A stretch of 64,000 nucleotides of DNA from positions 558,001 through 622,000 of the forward strand of contig NZ_NWFK02000001.1 in assembly GCF_002313155.2 (NCBI RefSeq), read 5' to 3'. Shown in pieces: positions 29,040 through 36,406 of the stretch. The first letter of the stretch is position 1. The number at the start of each line of letters is the position of its first letter. The position numbers were made by a program, and so were the translations under genes. The DNA is from Psychrobacter sp. FDAARGOS_221 (GTDB lineage: Bacteria > Pseudomonadota > Gammaproteobacteria > Pseudomonadales > Moraxellaceae). The notes beneath the pieces are model-generated. The model ran no database searches and had not been told where the DNA came from. It worked only from the letters and a program-made list of their open reading frames with translations.

Positions 29040-29082
29040 GTATACCGATAAGTATACATAACTAATATACCGATTGGTATAC
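29040..29082. promoter_or_regulatory. Twin palindromic operators between HPP gene and TetR gene
   Basis: GTATACCGATAAGTATAC (29040-29057) and ATATACCGATTGGTATAC (29065-29082) are two copies of an 18-base palindrome, 25 bases centre to centre, in the shared promoter region. They fit TetR dimers binding and auto-repression; this is inference from position and symmetry. Confidence 0.75.
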
Positions 29083-29119
29083 CTGATTTAATATATGTCA
29101 AATTAAATAAAGGAAAACA

Positions 29120-29659
29120 ATGAGCATTAAAGAGGATATCTTAGTCAAAAGCTTCGAAACGTTTTATAAAAATGGCTTCCATGATAGTGGCGTGTCGTTA
29201 TTAGCCGAACGAGCAGGTACAACAAAGCGCACGTTATACGCCCATTTTGATAATAAAGAAGGGTTGATTGAGGCGGTTTTGAATTATCGTCATGATATGT
29301 TTATGACGCAATTAATTAGACATTTTGAGTCATTGATAATAAGCGATTCAACAGATGTGACAAATGCCTATGTTGTTTTTCTGAAAAACTGGATAACATC
29401 GGATAACTTTTATGGGTGTTTATTTATTAATGCGTGTGCCGAGTTTTCAGAATCTACTTCGATACCGCATGATATTGCGAGACAACATAAAAGTGCAGTA
29501 AGACAATTCTTGCTTGAGCAATTTTTAAAGATAAAAACAGATAATCCGAAGCGATTGGCAGATACTTTGTTTGTGTTTGGCGAAGGTTTAATTGTGAGTG
29601 CGCAGACGGGACAAGATGATTTGGAGTGGGATTTGGGTTTGATTAATGGAATAACTTGA
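29120..29659 (+). CDS. TetR/AcrR family regulator
   Basis: TetR-type repressor, 179 residues. The HTH lies in the first 45 residues (GFHDSGVSLLAERAGTTKRT, then LYAHFDNKEGLIEAVL); the rest is the helical ligand and dimer domain with CLFINACAEFSES, as in regulators of small oxidoreductase or transporter genes. AAAGGAAAAC precedes the ATG. Divergent from the HPP gene, which is its likely target. Ligand unknown. Confidence 0.9.
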   Translation: MSIKEDILVKSFETFYKNGFHDSGVSLLAERAGTTKRTLYAHFDNKEGLIEAVLNYRHDMFMTQLIRHFESLIISDSTDVTNAYVVFLKNWITSDNFYGCLFINACAEFSESTSIPHDIARQHKSAVRQFLLEQFLKIKTDNPKRLADTLFVFGEGLIVSAQTGQDDLEWDLGLINGIT

Positions 29660-29780
29660 AAAAAACATAATCGTTATAACAGTTATTGAAACGCTAAACA
29701 AAACTTGATACTCTCACTAAGTACACTCGTACATTTTATTAACCTGACCCCTCCTGTCGCCACGTTTGCGCCAGTTAATT

Positions 29781-30035
29781 ATGTTTGAAACTCGTATCGA
29801 AGATTACTGGATAACCCGTCCAGATACTTTAAACCTTGGGTATATCAAAGATTTAAACCACTTCCTGATACTTTATAACCTCTCTATAGCCTACCAACCT
29901 TGTGAAGACTTGCCAGATTTCGGTATTTTGCAACTGTCTAAAGAAGATGCTAAAACTATTTTAGATGTCTTAAAAGACAACTCATTAATAAACGATTATA
30001 TCAAGCATAGTATTCAAAACTATATTGCAAAATAA
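29781..30035 (+). CDS. Hypothetical protein, 84 residues
   Basis: Not recognised. The reading frame opens at a TTG at 29766, but ATG at 29781 (MFETRIEDYW) is more natural. The sequence is rich in aromatic and acidic residues and ends with a helix (AKTILDVLKDNSLINDYIKH). No export signal or membrane segment. It sits between the TetR gene and the IS21 element in the AT-rich island, with no clear ribosome binding site. It may be a real small gene or a fragment. Confidence 0.45.
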   Translation: MFETRIEDYWITRPDTLNLGYIKDLNHFLILYNLSIAYQPCEDLPDFGILQLSKEDAKTILDVLKDNSLINDYIKHSIQNYIAK

Positions 30036-30150
30036 CCTCTTACATACCCACCTATTCTTATCAAACGTGACCATCAAATGGCAAATGATGTGACCAGTCA
30101 TTATTACCATTCGTGACCACATTAATTTCAGAATAGAAAACTATTCAATA

Positions 30151-30894
30151 TTATCCATCAAAAGCATCTGCCACTTTTCTCATAGACTTACCTTTTAATT
30201 CTATGATGTGCGCTTGATTGATAACCCGATCTAACAAAGCATCAGCGATCGTTGAATCACTGAACTTATCATGCCAATGCTCTATTGAAAACTGACTAGT
30301 AATCATTAGGCTTCCATTCATGGACTGTAAATCAATAATTTCTAGTAATAATGGTGCAATTTGTATATCTATCTGACCTAAAGCGAAATCATCAATGATC
30401 AATAAGCGACTTTTTATCAATTTTCGTCTTAATCTAATTAAACTCCCATCAAGCAGTGCATCACTAAGCTCTTCAAGTAACTGATGTGCAGTTATGAACA
30501 ATGTCTCATAACCTTGTCGACAAGCTTGAATACCTATAGCGCAAGAAAGCCATGTTTTACCAGTACCTGTTGCACCAAATATCAATAGGTTCTGTTTTTT
30601 CTCTAACCAACCACCTGATGCTAAGTGCTGTATAATCGCTTTATCTAACTTTCGACTGGGCGCATAAGTAACTTCTTCAAGTCTAGCAGAAGGATAACGA
30701 AACTTTGCAGCTTTTATCAGCCTTTCAATTCGCCTTTGATGTCGATTTTGTATTTCAGCATCGCTTAATAGACTAAGCATTTCGCTAAACGACAACCCTT
30801 GTTTTAAATATAGTTCATAATTGGTATCTAATAATTCGACAAAGCTAGTTAATTTTAGCTCATTTAATTGTTTACGTAGTGTTGTATTAAGCAT
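30151..30894 (-). CDS. istB: IS21 family helper ATPase IstB
   Basis: AAA+ ATPase that assists the IS21 transposase, 247 residues. Walker A is GATGTGKTWLS, Walker B LLIIDDFALGQ, and the family tail has LLDRVINQAHIIELKGKSMR. The frame is open to 30963, but the ATG at 30894 overlaps the istA stop by eight bases (ATGCTTAA), the usual coupled arrangement in this family. No damage is visible. Confidence 0.93.
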   Translation of the reverse strand: MLNTTLRKQLNELKLTSFVELLDTNYELYLKQGLSFSEMLSLLSDAEIQNRHQRRIERLIKAAKFRYPSARLEEVTYAPSRKLDKAIIQHLASGGWLEKKQNLLIFGATGTGKTWLSCAIGIQACRQGYETLFITAHQLLEELSDALLDGSLIRLRRKLIKSRLLIIDDFALGQIDIQIAPLLLEIIDLQSMNGSLMITSQFSIEHWHDKFSDSTIADALLDRVINQAHIIELKGKSMRKVADAFDG

Positions 30895-32470
30895 GACTAT
30901 TCTCCAAGCTAGTATTTTGTTGAATAATGTGCTGGTAATAGCCAGCACCTCGAATATTTTCATGACAAATATCTGTATGAGTTTTGCCAGACTTATTATT
31001 CAACTTTAAATAGCTTTTACTGGATACCAATTTTTTTAGTGTTGATATATTAAATGATTGCATATTAATCGCACATTGGCATGCACCATCAAGACGCTCT
31101 TCAAAGTTATTATCAACAACCCACTCTTTAAAATCTCGAAATTTGAGCGAATTCGACTTAAACTCCCTTTTATTTGCCAAATACTCATGCGCCCATAGCT
31201 CACAATTATCTCCCCATTGCCCAGACCATTGTTTTAAGTAGTCAATATTCGATCCAGCTTGATACTGATGGTCTTTAGGCATATGGTTAATATCAATCAC
31301 ATCAAGCTGACCATCACTTGCGATAGCATGAGAAGCAATACGATTACGCTGAAAGTACATTTCAATCAATTTATCTGAGATAGCAATGTCAATCTGTTTA
31401 TGCGCATATTGATAAGGTACGCTATAGCGCACTCCATCCACGTTCACTTGATAAAACTCATCAACTCTTTGGTCGTACAGCCAATCCCTAATTTCAAAGC
31501 TAGATTGTGGTAATGGCGTTAAATACGGTTTATCAAGCTTCAAAAATTGCTCATATCTTGACGTAGGAAAACGTTTAGTGGCTTTAGCGTTTAGTTCAAT
31601 TAATCCTGCCAAAATAGATTCATTTAACTCATCTAATGAGAAAAAAGTACGATAACGTAGTTTTGCTAAAATACCTCGCTGTACGATTTGTACACATACC
31701 TCCGCTAACCCCTTATCTTTGGGTTTACGTGGTCGAGTTGGATTAATTGCAAAGTTATAGTGCTCAGCAAGTTCAGCATAACTTTGATTGATCTGTAGCC
31801 GAGTTTTAGTATTGGTGATGACAGCAGATTTTAGATTATCAGTAACGACTTGCTCTGGTACACCTTCAAAATAACGAAACATTTCAATATGACAGCGTAA
31901 CCAGTCTTTAATTTTCTGTGATTCAACAGCATAAGCAAATATATATCCCGATGCTCCCAACACCCCAACAAATACCTGTACGTAACGCACTTCACCTGTT
32001 TCAGGATTCTGTATAGGCATGGTACGACCACAGAAATCAACTAACACTTGTTCACCCACTTTATAGTGTTGACGCATGGATAGCCGATTGGTTTTACGCC
32101 ATTGTCTATATTTACGAGCAAACTGTGAGTATGACAGGCCTTCAGGGCAATCAATTCGGTATTCTTGCCATAGTAGCATTAGCGTCATATCACGCTTCTT
32201 TAGTTCATCGTTTATGTAATCCCAATCAGGTTCGACTTTGTGAGACTGTTGATAAACTTTAGGCTGTGAGCCTAACTGGGCTTCAAACTCATTATTAGGT
32301 AGATTCAACAAGTCATCACCATGTATGGTGCACCGCTTATAGAGTCTTAATACCCTGCCAACAGTGTTATGTGAAATGCTAAGCATACTAGCGATTTTAC
32401 GTTGACTATAGCTTGGATTAATTAAATGATATTGAATGATTTTACGTTGAGTTTTAACATCTAAACGCAT
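30887..32470 (-). CDS. istA: IS21 family transposase IstA
   Basis: DDE transposase, 527 residues. An N-terminal HTH (YSQRKIASMLSISHNTVGRV) is followed by the catalytic core: D145 (LVDFCGRTM), D211 (VVTDNLKSAV) and E257 (KDKGLAEVCVQ). The C-terminal Mu-like part carries VDGVRYSVPYQYAHKQIDI. Full length and without breaks, so the element may be active. Confidence 0.94.
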   Translation of the reverse strand: MRLDVKTQRKIIQYHLINPSYSQRKIASMLSISHNTVGRVLRLYKRCTIHGDDLLNLPNNEFEAQLGSQPKVYQQSHKVEPDWDYINDELKKRDMTLMLLWQEYRIDCPEGLSYSQFARKYRQWRKTNRLSMRQHYKVGEQVLVDFCGRTMPIQNPETGEVRYVQVFVGVLGASGYIFAYAVESQKIKDWLRCHIEMFRYFEGVPEQVVTDNLKSAVITNTKTRLQINQSYAELAEHYNFAINPTRPRKPKDKGLAEVCVQIVQRGILAKLRYRTFFSLDELNESILAGLIELNAKATKRFPTSRYEQFLKLDKPYLTPLPQSSFEIRDWLYDQRVDEFYQVNVDGVRYSVPYQYAHKQIDIAISDKLIEMYFQRNRIASHAIASDGQLDVIDINHMPKDHQYQAGSNIDYLKQWSGQWGDNCELWAHEYLANKREFKSNSLKFRDFKEWVVDNNFEERLDGACQCAINMQSFNISTLKKLVSSKSYLKLNNKSGKTHTDICHENIRGAGYYQHIIQQNTSLENSHA

Positions 32471-32713
32471 AAATATTTCCTAAAATAGATTAAAATATAT
32501 CAATGCGCAAACATAGATGCTCGGTTTCTGATTGACATCATCAACTAGAAACGTAACAATAGTAATGTCGAAGCTTGAAAACGACACCTGTGCAGTATCT
32601 GTGTGTATCAGACACGGATACTGTGCATCTTTATCTACGCAGCCTGTTTATTCAATTGTTGATAGATTTTTTTAGTCCATAACCCCCTCCTGTTTGCGCT
32701 GTGTTTTATCGTA

Positions 32714-32917
32714 CTAATCCTTATGATTTATCCTTTGAAATTCGCTGGATAGATAACCTGATGCTTGTAACTCTTTTGTGATAAGCATTGCTGATTGGGC
32801 ATCTAAACTTCGCATATTATCTAAGCAGTATTGTTCATATGCTTGCCTGATATGAGATGAGGGCAAACGCACTAAAAATGGCTTTGCCCGCTGGGTTGTC
32901 TTAGCTCTAACGCTCAT
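32714..32917 (-). CDS. Small hypothetical protein divergent from the XRE gene
   Basis: 67 residues from ATG 32917, chosen because AAGGAG stands 8 bases upstream; the longer frame to 32992 would run through the operators. Basic N-terminus (MSVRAKTTQRAKPFLVRLPS) with a helical rest; the layout recalls a ribbon-helix-helix protein, but the match is weak. It shares a promoter region of 68 bases with the XRE regulator and is probably controlled by it. Confidence 0.6.
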   Translation of the reverse strand: MSVRAKTTQRAKPFLVRLPSSHIRQAYEQYCLDNMRSLDAQSAMLITKELQASGYLSSEFQRINHKD

Positions 32918-32953
32918 GGCATAATCTCCTTGTAACACTTTGTTTATTGCACT

Positions 32954-32982
32954 AACATAATGTATGTTAATCATACGATTAA
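32954..32982. promoter_or_regulatory. Two overlapping operators for the XRE regulator
   Basis: AACATAATGTATGTT (32954-32968) and TTAATCATACGATTAA (32967-32982) are both perfect palindromes with short spacers, placed between two divergent starts. Auto-regulation by the XRE protein is inferred. Confidence 0.65.
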
Positions 32983-32985
32983 TTA

Positions 32986-33393
32986 ATGTCAATAGGATTT
33001 AATCTTTTGAGTAATTTATTCTTGGCAGAAGAGCGTTCACGGCTTGGCTTAAAGGCAAAAGATGTTGCTGACTATGCAGGTATTGCTATTCCTACTCAAT
33101 CTAACTATGAGCAGGGTAAACGGTATCCTGATGCTCAGTATTTAATCAAAATTTCTGAATTAGGATTTGATATTAATTATGTCATAACTGGTAGACGAGA
33201 CAGTCTTTTGTTATCAACACAAGAAAAGCTACTTATTGAACTATTTAGGCAGGCATCAGAGTCTGTGCAAAAGCATGTTATAACTGGCTTGATGTATGGT
33301 GAGCAAGCACAAGCAACAGGTACTGGTAATACAATAAGTGTAGGGGATGGTAATACAGGTAGTATAGCTGGAAGAGATATTAAGCTTAAGTAG
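32986..33393 (+). CDS. XRE family regulator with Gly-Asn-rich tail
   Basis: Helix-turn-helix regulator, 135 residues. The HTH spans about residues 15-60 (LGLKAKDVADYAGIAIPTQ, SNYEQGKRYPDAQYLIKI). ATG at 32986 has no clear binding site; TTG at 33007 has AGGA nine bases upstream and would give MSNLFLAEERSRLG, more like relatives. The C-terminus, GTGNTISVGDGNTGSIAGRD, is a Gly/Asn/Asp motif seen at the ends of some phage-type repressors and conflict proteins. The next gene begins with a very similar motif, which suggests that the two proteins pair. Confidence 0.85.
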   Translation: MSIGFNLLSNLFLAEERSRLGLKAKDVADYAGIAIPTQSNYEQGKRYPDAQYLIKISELGFDINYVITGRRDSLLLSTQEKLLIELFRQASESVQKHVITGLMYGEQAQATGTGNTISVGDGNTGSIAGRDIKLK

Positions 33394-33404
33394 GAGGTTT
33401 TTTG

Positions 33405-33830
33405 ATGCACAACCATGTAACGGTAGGAAGCAATAATCATGGGAATGTTTGCGGGGGTGATTTAACTATTAATTCAATGCTTCCCTGCAAGAACGGCGAT
33501 GGTATGCTGTCTTTTGAGGATTATCAAAGAATGCCGTACTGTAATAAATGTATTGGTGTTTCAAGGTATCGTAATGAGCAACGTTTTCACTTTTATAGCC
33601 TTTTAGCGGGCTTGGTAATAAGTGCATTAGTGATTGCGCTTCACTTGATTGTCACGGGTGGTTTACCAAGGTTTTTATTGCCAATGTTTAAAGACAACTT
33701 TCTAGCACCTCTAGTGGTACCTGTGCTTTCCACAGCAATGCTGGCAGTAGTCATTTTGTTGATATGTGCTATTTTTTCTAAAAGATTAGCTGATAGGTAT
33801 AACAACCAATATTTTTCTTATCATAAGTAG
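33405..33830 (+). CDS. Two-segment membrane protein with N-terminal Gly-Asn motif
   Basis: 141 residues; AGGAGG seven bases before ATG 33405. The N-terminus HVTVGSNNHGNVCGGDLTI echoes the tail of the upstream regulator. A short Cys-bearing region (C-K-N-G ... YCNKC) could bind zinc. Two hydrophobic helices follow (about 65-85 and 105-128) with a basic cytoplasmic end. Eleven bases from the XRE stop, so an operon. No named family recognised; a membrane partner of the regulator is the inference. Confidence 0.75.
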   Translation: MHNHVTVGSNNHGNVCGGDLTINSMLPCKNGDGMLSFEDYQRMPYCNKCIGVSRYRNEQRFHFYSLLAGLVISALVIALHLIVTGGLPRFLLPMFKDNFLAPLVVPVLSTAMLAVVILLICAIFSKRLADRYNNQYFSYHK

Positions 33831-33909
33831 CTGAACCCAGAAGCTAGCTATAAGGAAGTTTTTCAGTTTATATATAATTAGCTGTTTTTTAAAGAGTAAT
33901 AAGATCAGT

Positions 33910-34593
33910 TTACATAAACGGACGGAATAGCTCAGGACTTTGTCTTAATAATTGCTGTGTTTGCTTTACTTGCATAAAGCCAATATTGGTATTAAGCTTC
34001 TGATCATTATTAGTGGGTAGTATCAATAAAACGCTACCTTTTAAATTGTCATCTGAACGTGTATGCCACATATCTTCAAACTGCTTGCGTGTTAACGTTC
34101 GATTACCCCAGCTTGAATCTGCTAGTACAATATGGGTGTCGTTAATGGCTTTAATAACACTAAAGTGATCGCTACGTTTATGGTTGACATAGACAATGGC
34201 AGGTATTTTTAATTTTTTTAATGAGTCGTAATTGGTTGCTATACCTTTGGCAGTAAAGCCATATTTTTGACTAACCTCTGCTAGATCTTGAAAAGATGCC
34301 ATCATATCTGTTAACTGCATATCTTCTAAAATCTGTTGCTCAGAAGTCGGCGTATTATAAAAGTAGGTTAATACCGTTGATAGTGATGATGCACCGCAAG
34401 AGTAATCTAAATCCTGTTTAACAACCCCAGCATCACGCATTTGCTTCCAAGTCGTTATGGGAATATCAGACACTGTACCTGCACTGGTATTTAACACTAT
34501 AGGCGCAGCAGAAGTACTAATGGGCAATGTAAGTGCTAAAAAGAAAGGCACTACTTGTGATATTTTCTTACCATTATTTGAATAATTAATCAT
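33910..34593 (-). CDS. Exported C39-family peptidase
   Basis: Peptidase of the C39 type, 227 residues. C39 enzymes cut bacteriocin leaders after a double-glycine motif. Here there is no ABC transporter: the N-terminus (VPFFLALTLPISTSAAP) is a Sec signal, so the enzyme should act in the periplasm. Catalytic residues are in place: C66 (DLDYSCGASSLSTVL), H143 (SDHFSVIKA), D159 (VLADSSWGNR). This stand-alone exported form resembles FapD of the Fap amyloid operons. It is the last gene of a minus-strand set with a barrel, a small precursor with a Gly-Ala leader end, and a DUF2059 protein. Confidence 0.85.
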   Translation of the reverse strand: MINYSNNGKKISQVVPFFLALTLPISTSAAPIVLNTSAGTVSDIPITTWKQMRDAGVVKQDLDYSCGASSLSTVLTYFYNTPTSEQQILEDMQLTDMMASFQDLAEVSQKYGFTAKGIATNYDSLKKLKIPAIVYVNHKRSDHFSVIKAINDTHIVLADSSWGNRTLTRKQFEDMWHTRSDDNLKGSVLLILPTNNDQKLNTNIGFMQVKQTQQLLRQSPELFRPFM

Positions 34594-34659
34594 AAATAAT
34601 GCCTATCTAACTTAATACCAGTGATAAATTCAAAAACGCGCTTAAACTAACGACATAGA

Positions 34660-35139
34660 TTAATCCAGCATATCCATTTCAACCAAAGTTTGTTGAATCA
34701 TCTGTTCAGAGATTTGACTTTGTTGTAAAGCAATACGTTCCGTTAACAACCCCATCTTATTAGCTAATGATTTGCCTATCGGGGAACTATATAACTCAAT
34801 CAGAGCATTTAGTTCATCAGTGGATAATACTTGTGCATAAGTAGAAGCAAGTTGAGCTTCATAGTCGTAGTTATCCATTTTTTTTGATAGTCTGTCAAAA
34901 AACTCATCAGGCATATCAATCATATTACTACGCATAGACTCTATGACGAATTTATTGGCTTGCTTGAAACCTTGTTTAGAGCCATCCATATTAATAAGTT
35001 TGCGAGCAAGGGCTACTTTTTGACTGTCTTGTGCTTGAAAAGCTACGGCGGCATGACTTACTTGAGTGATGGATAAGCCAGATAGCATAAGCGTGGCTGA
35101 TAAGAATAAATGTTGACAAGTTTTAGTTAAAAATGACAC
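34660..35139 (-). CDS. DUF2059 exported protein
   Basis: 159 residues with a Sec signal peptide (LFLSATLMLSGLSITQVSHA) and a helical DUF2059 domain, whose last motif LNALIELYSSPIGKSLANKM is diagnostic. Start codon GTG at 35139, with AGGAG at good distance. Function of DUF2059 is unknown; a chaperone-like periplasmic role is a guess. Two further members of the family are encoded in tandem at 55.7-57.1 kb, but this one belongs to the C39/barrel locus. Confidence 0.82.
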   Translation of the reverse strand: MSFLTKTCQHLFLSATLMLSGLSITQVSHAAVAFQAQDSQKVALARKLINMDGSKQGFKQANKFVIESMRSNMIDMPDEFFDRLSKKMDNYDYEAQLASTYAQVLSTDELNALIELYSSPIGKSLANKMGLLTERIALQQSQISEQMIQQTLVEMDMLD

Positions 35140-35198
35140 TTTTTACTCCTTTTTAAGTCCTTATATTAGATAGCAATGAGGTTTTAATTTTAAAGGAT

Positions 35199-35570
35199 CT
35201 AAAGTTTATAAATAATATCGTAGCTTAAACTCAATTTTTGATTGAAATCAGCTTGTATGTAATCTTTATTAGTTATTAGCCTCAAAGCGTTATCACAGGC
35301 TTCTTTTTCACCCATCTTATTTTTTAGATGCATAACAGACCAGTAAGCTTCATTATTATCTAGTGATGTTAGCTTTTTAAGCAAGCTTAATCCACTTTCA
35401 GATAGTTGATAATATTGATTATCAAGACTGGCAAACATACTTTGCGTATAATCATATCTTATATAAGCAAAGAAATTTTGAATCTTAACGTACTCTACGA
35501 ATTTTAAGTAACGTTCTTTTGGCAAAAACTCCGCTTGTTGTTTTGAGATAATGATATTAATGATTGTCAT
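35199..35570 (-). CDS. Hypothetical protein, 123 residues
   Basis: Not recognised. Soluble, mostly helical by composition, with no signal peptide: many Tyr and Asp residues and the stretch LSLLKKLTSLDNNEAYWSVM, which could be a repeat-like helical pair. Its start overlaps the end of the preceding gene by 14 bases, so it is translated as part of the locus. A cytoplasmic partner of the zinc-ribbon membrane protein is possible. Confidence 0.65.
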   Translation of the reverse strand: MTIINIIISKQQAEFLPKERYLKFVEYVKIQNFFAYIRYDYTQSMFASLDNQYYQLSESGLSLLKKLTSLDNNEAYWSVMHLKNKMGEKEACDNALRLITNKDYIQADFNQKLSLSYDIIYKL

Positions 35571-35850
35571 AAATATTGACAGTTTCCAATGGTAAAGTTA
35601 GAGCATCAACTTTATCTAGAAAGTACCAACGTATTACCAATAGGGTGAATATGAATAGTCCCCCGTAGAACATATCATTACTGTAAAGATAACCAGTATA
35701 AAATGCTAGGATTATCGAAACAATTGAGGATAATAATGCATTGGTCTGGATCAAAGAGTTGCAATTTGAGCATTTATAGGGCTCAAGCTTTTTAAACATT
35801 AATGGATTGATGACTTTTTCATTGCAACGTGGACATTTTCTTTTTATCAT
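35557..35850 (-). CDS. Zinc-ribbon membrane protein
   Basis: 97 residues. The N-terminus has two Cys pairs (KCPRCNEKV and YKCSNCNSL) forming a zinc ribbon on the cytoplasmic side, followed by two hydrophobic helices (about 43-60 and 65-83). No named family beyond the ribbon type. It overlaps the next gene by 14 bases and lies 109 bases after the small precursor gene, inside the C39/barrel locus. Confidence 0.72.
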   Translation of the reverse strand: MIKRKCPRCNEKVINPLMFKKLEPYKCSNCNSLIQTNALLSSIVSIILAFYTGYLYSNDMFYGGLFIFTLLVIRWYFLDKVDALTLPLETVNIYDNH

Positions 35851-35959
35851 AATTTTATAAATGTTTAAATCTATTAGAATAAGAAGGATTCTAAATATTT
35901 ACTTTAAAATCCTTCTTATACATACTGTATAAACAAATAGCTTAACTAAGAGATCGTTA

Positions 35960-36286
35960 CTATCTATTGCTTAAACTTTTACCTGTGGAATAAGTACCAT
36001 ATACTAAAGCTGCATTAGATATATAATGCTTAGCGAGCTGACTAGTTACAAAACGACCACCAACGTTTAAAATAATCGGAATAAAAGCACCCTCGGTCTC
36101 TTCCATTTCTTGATTAGTCATAGCCATAACTTGAAGGTCTTGACTATCATCAAACGCATAGCTTAAATCAGCAGATGGTTGAACTGCTAGATTTGAGGTA
36201 GTTTGAATATTTTCTGAAGCCATTGCTGATACACTTAAGCCCAAACCAAGTGTTGTTGCAGTAGCGATTTTAGTTAATTTTTTCAT
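35960..36286 (-). CDS. Small precursor with Sec signal and bacteriocin-like Gly-Ala leader
   Basis: 108 residues from ATG 36286, which has AAGGA at 8 bases; the frame extends to 36346 without support. Residues 1-23 form a Sec signal ending SAMA. A propeptide follows and ends with MTNQEMEETEGA (56-67). This imitates a double-glycine leader: G at -2, A at -1, hydrophobic M at -7 and -12, and conserved E at -8 relative to a cut after A67. The mature part would be 41 residues (68-108), starting FIPIILNVGG and rich in Ser, Tyr, Gly and Ala. The exported C39 peptidase in the same locus is the probable processing enzyme. Whether the product is a bacteriocin, an amyloid-like fibre subunit or a signal is unknown. 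Confidence 0.75.
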   Translation of the reverse strand: MKKLTKIATATTLGLGLSVSAMASENIQTTSNLAVQPSADLSYAFDDSQDLQVMAMTNQEMEETEGAFIPIILNVGGRFVTSQLAKHYISNAALVYGTYSTGKSLSNR

Positions 36287-36406
36287 TACACTTTCCTTAT
36301 GATTTAAGTTTTCAATGACTGTTGCCCTTATACACTGGCGGGGCAACTGGTTTAATTTTAAGATGGGTAGTTAGTCCATCTGCCAGAATTTGAATAAAGC
36401 TAAAAT

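Larger units (their letters stand above)
30151..32470 (-). mobile_element. IS21 family insertion sequence (coding core)
   Basis: istA and istB, both intact and overlapping, in the order expected for IS21. The element ends are outside these coordinates and I could not fix them: three GTGACCA motifs lie beyond istB at 30065-30115, and a TGTCGTTTTCAAGC-type end candidate lies upstream of istA near 32570-32590, but the two sides do not match well enough to call terminal inverted repeats. Confidence 0.85.

Noticed and set aside
30065..30115. Three GTGACCA words, looked at as a CRISPR-like or iteron array
   Set aside because: Spacing is irregular and the site is right behind istB; IS21 end repeats are the simpler reading.
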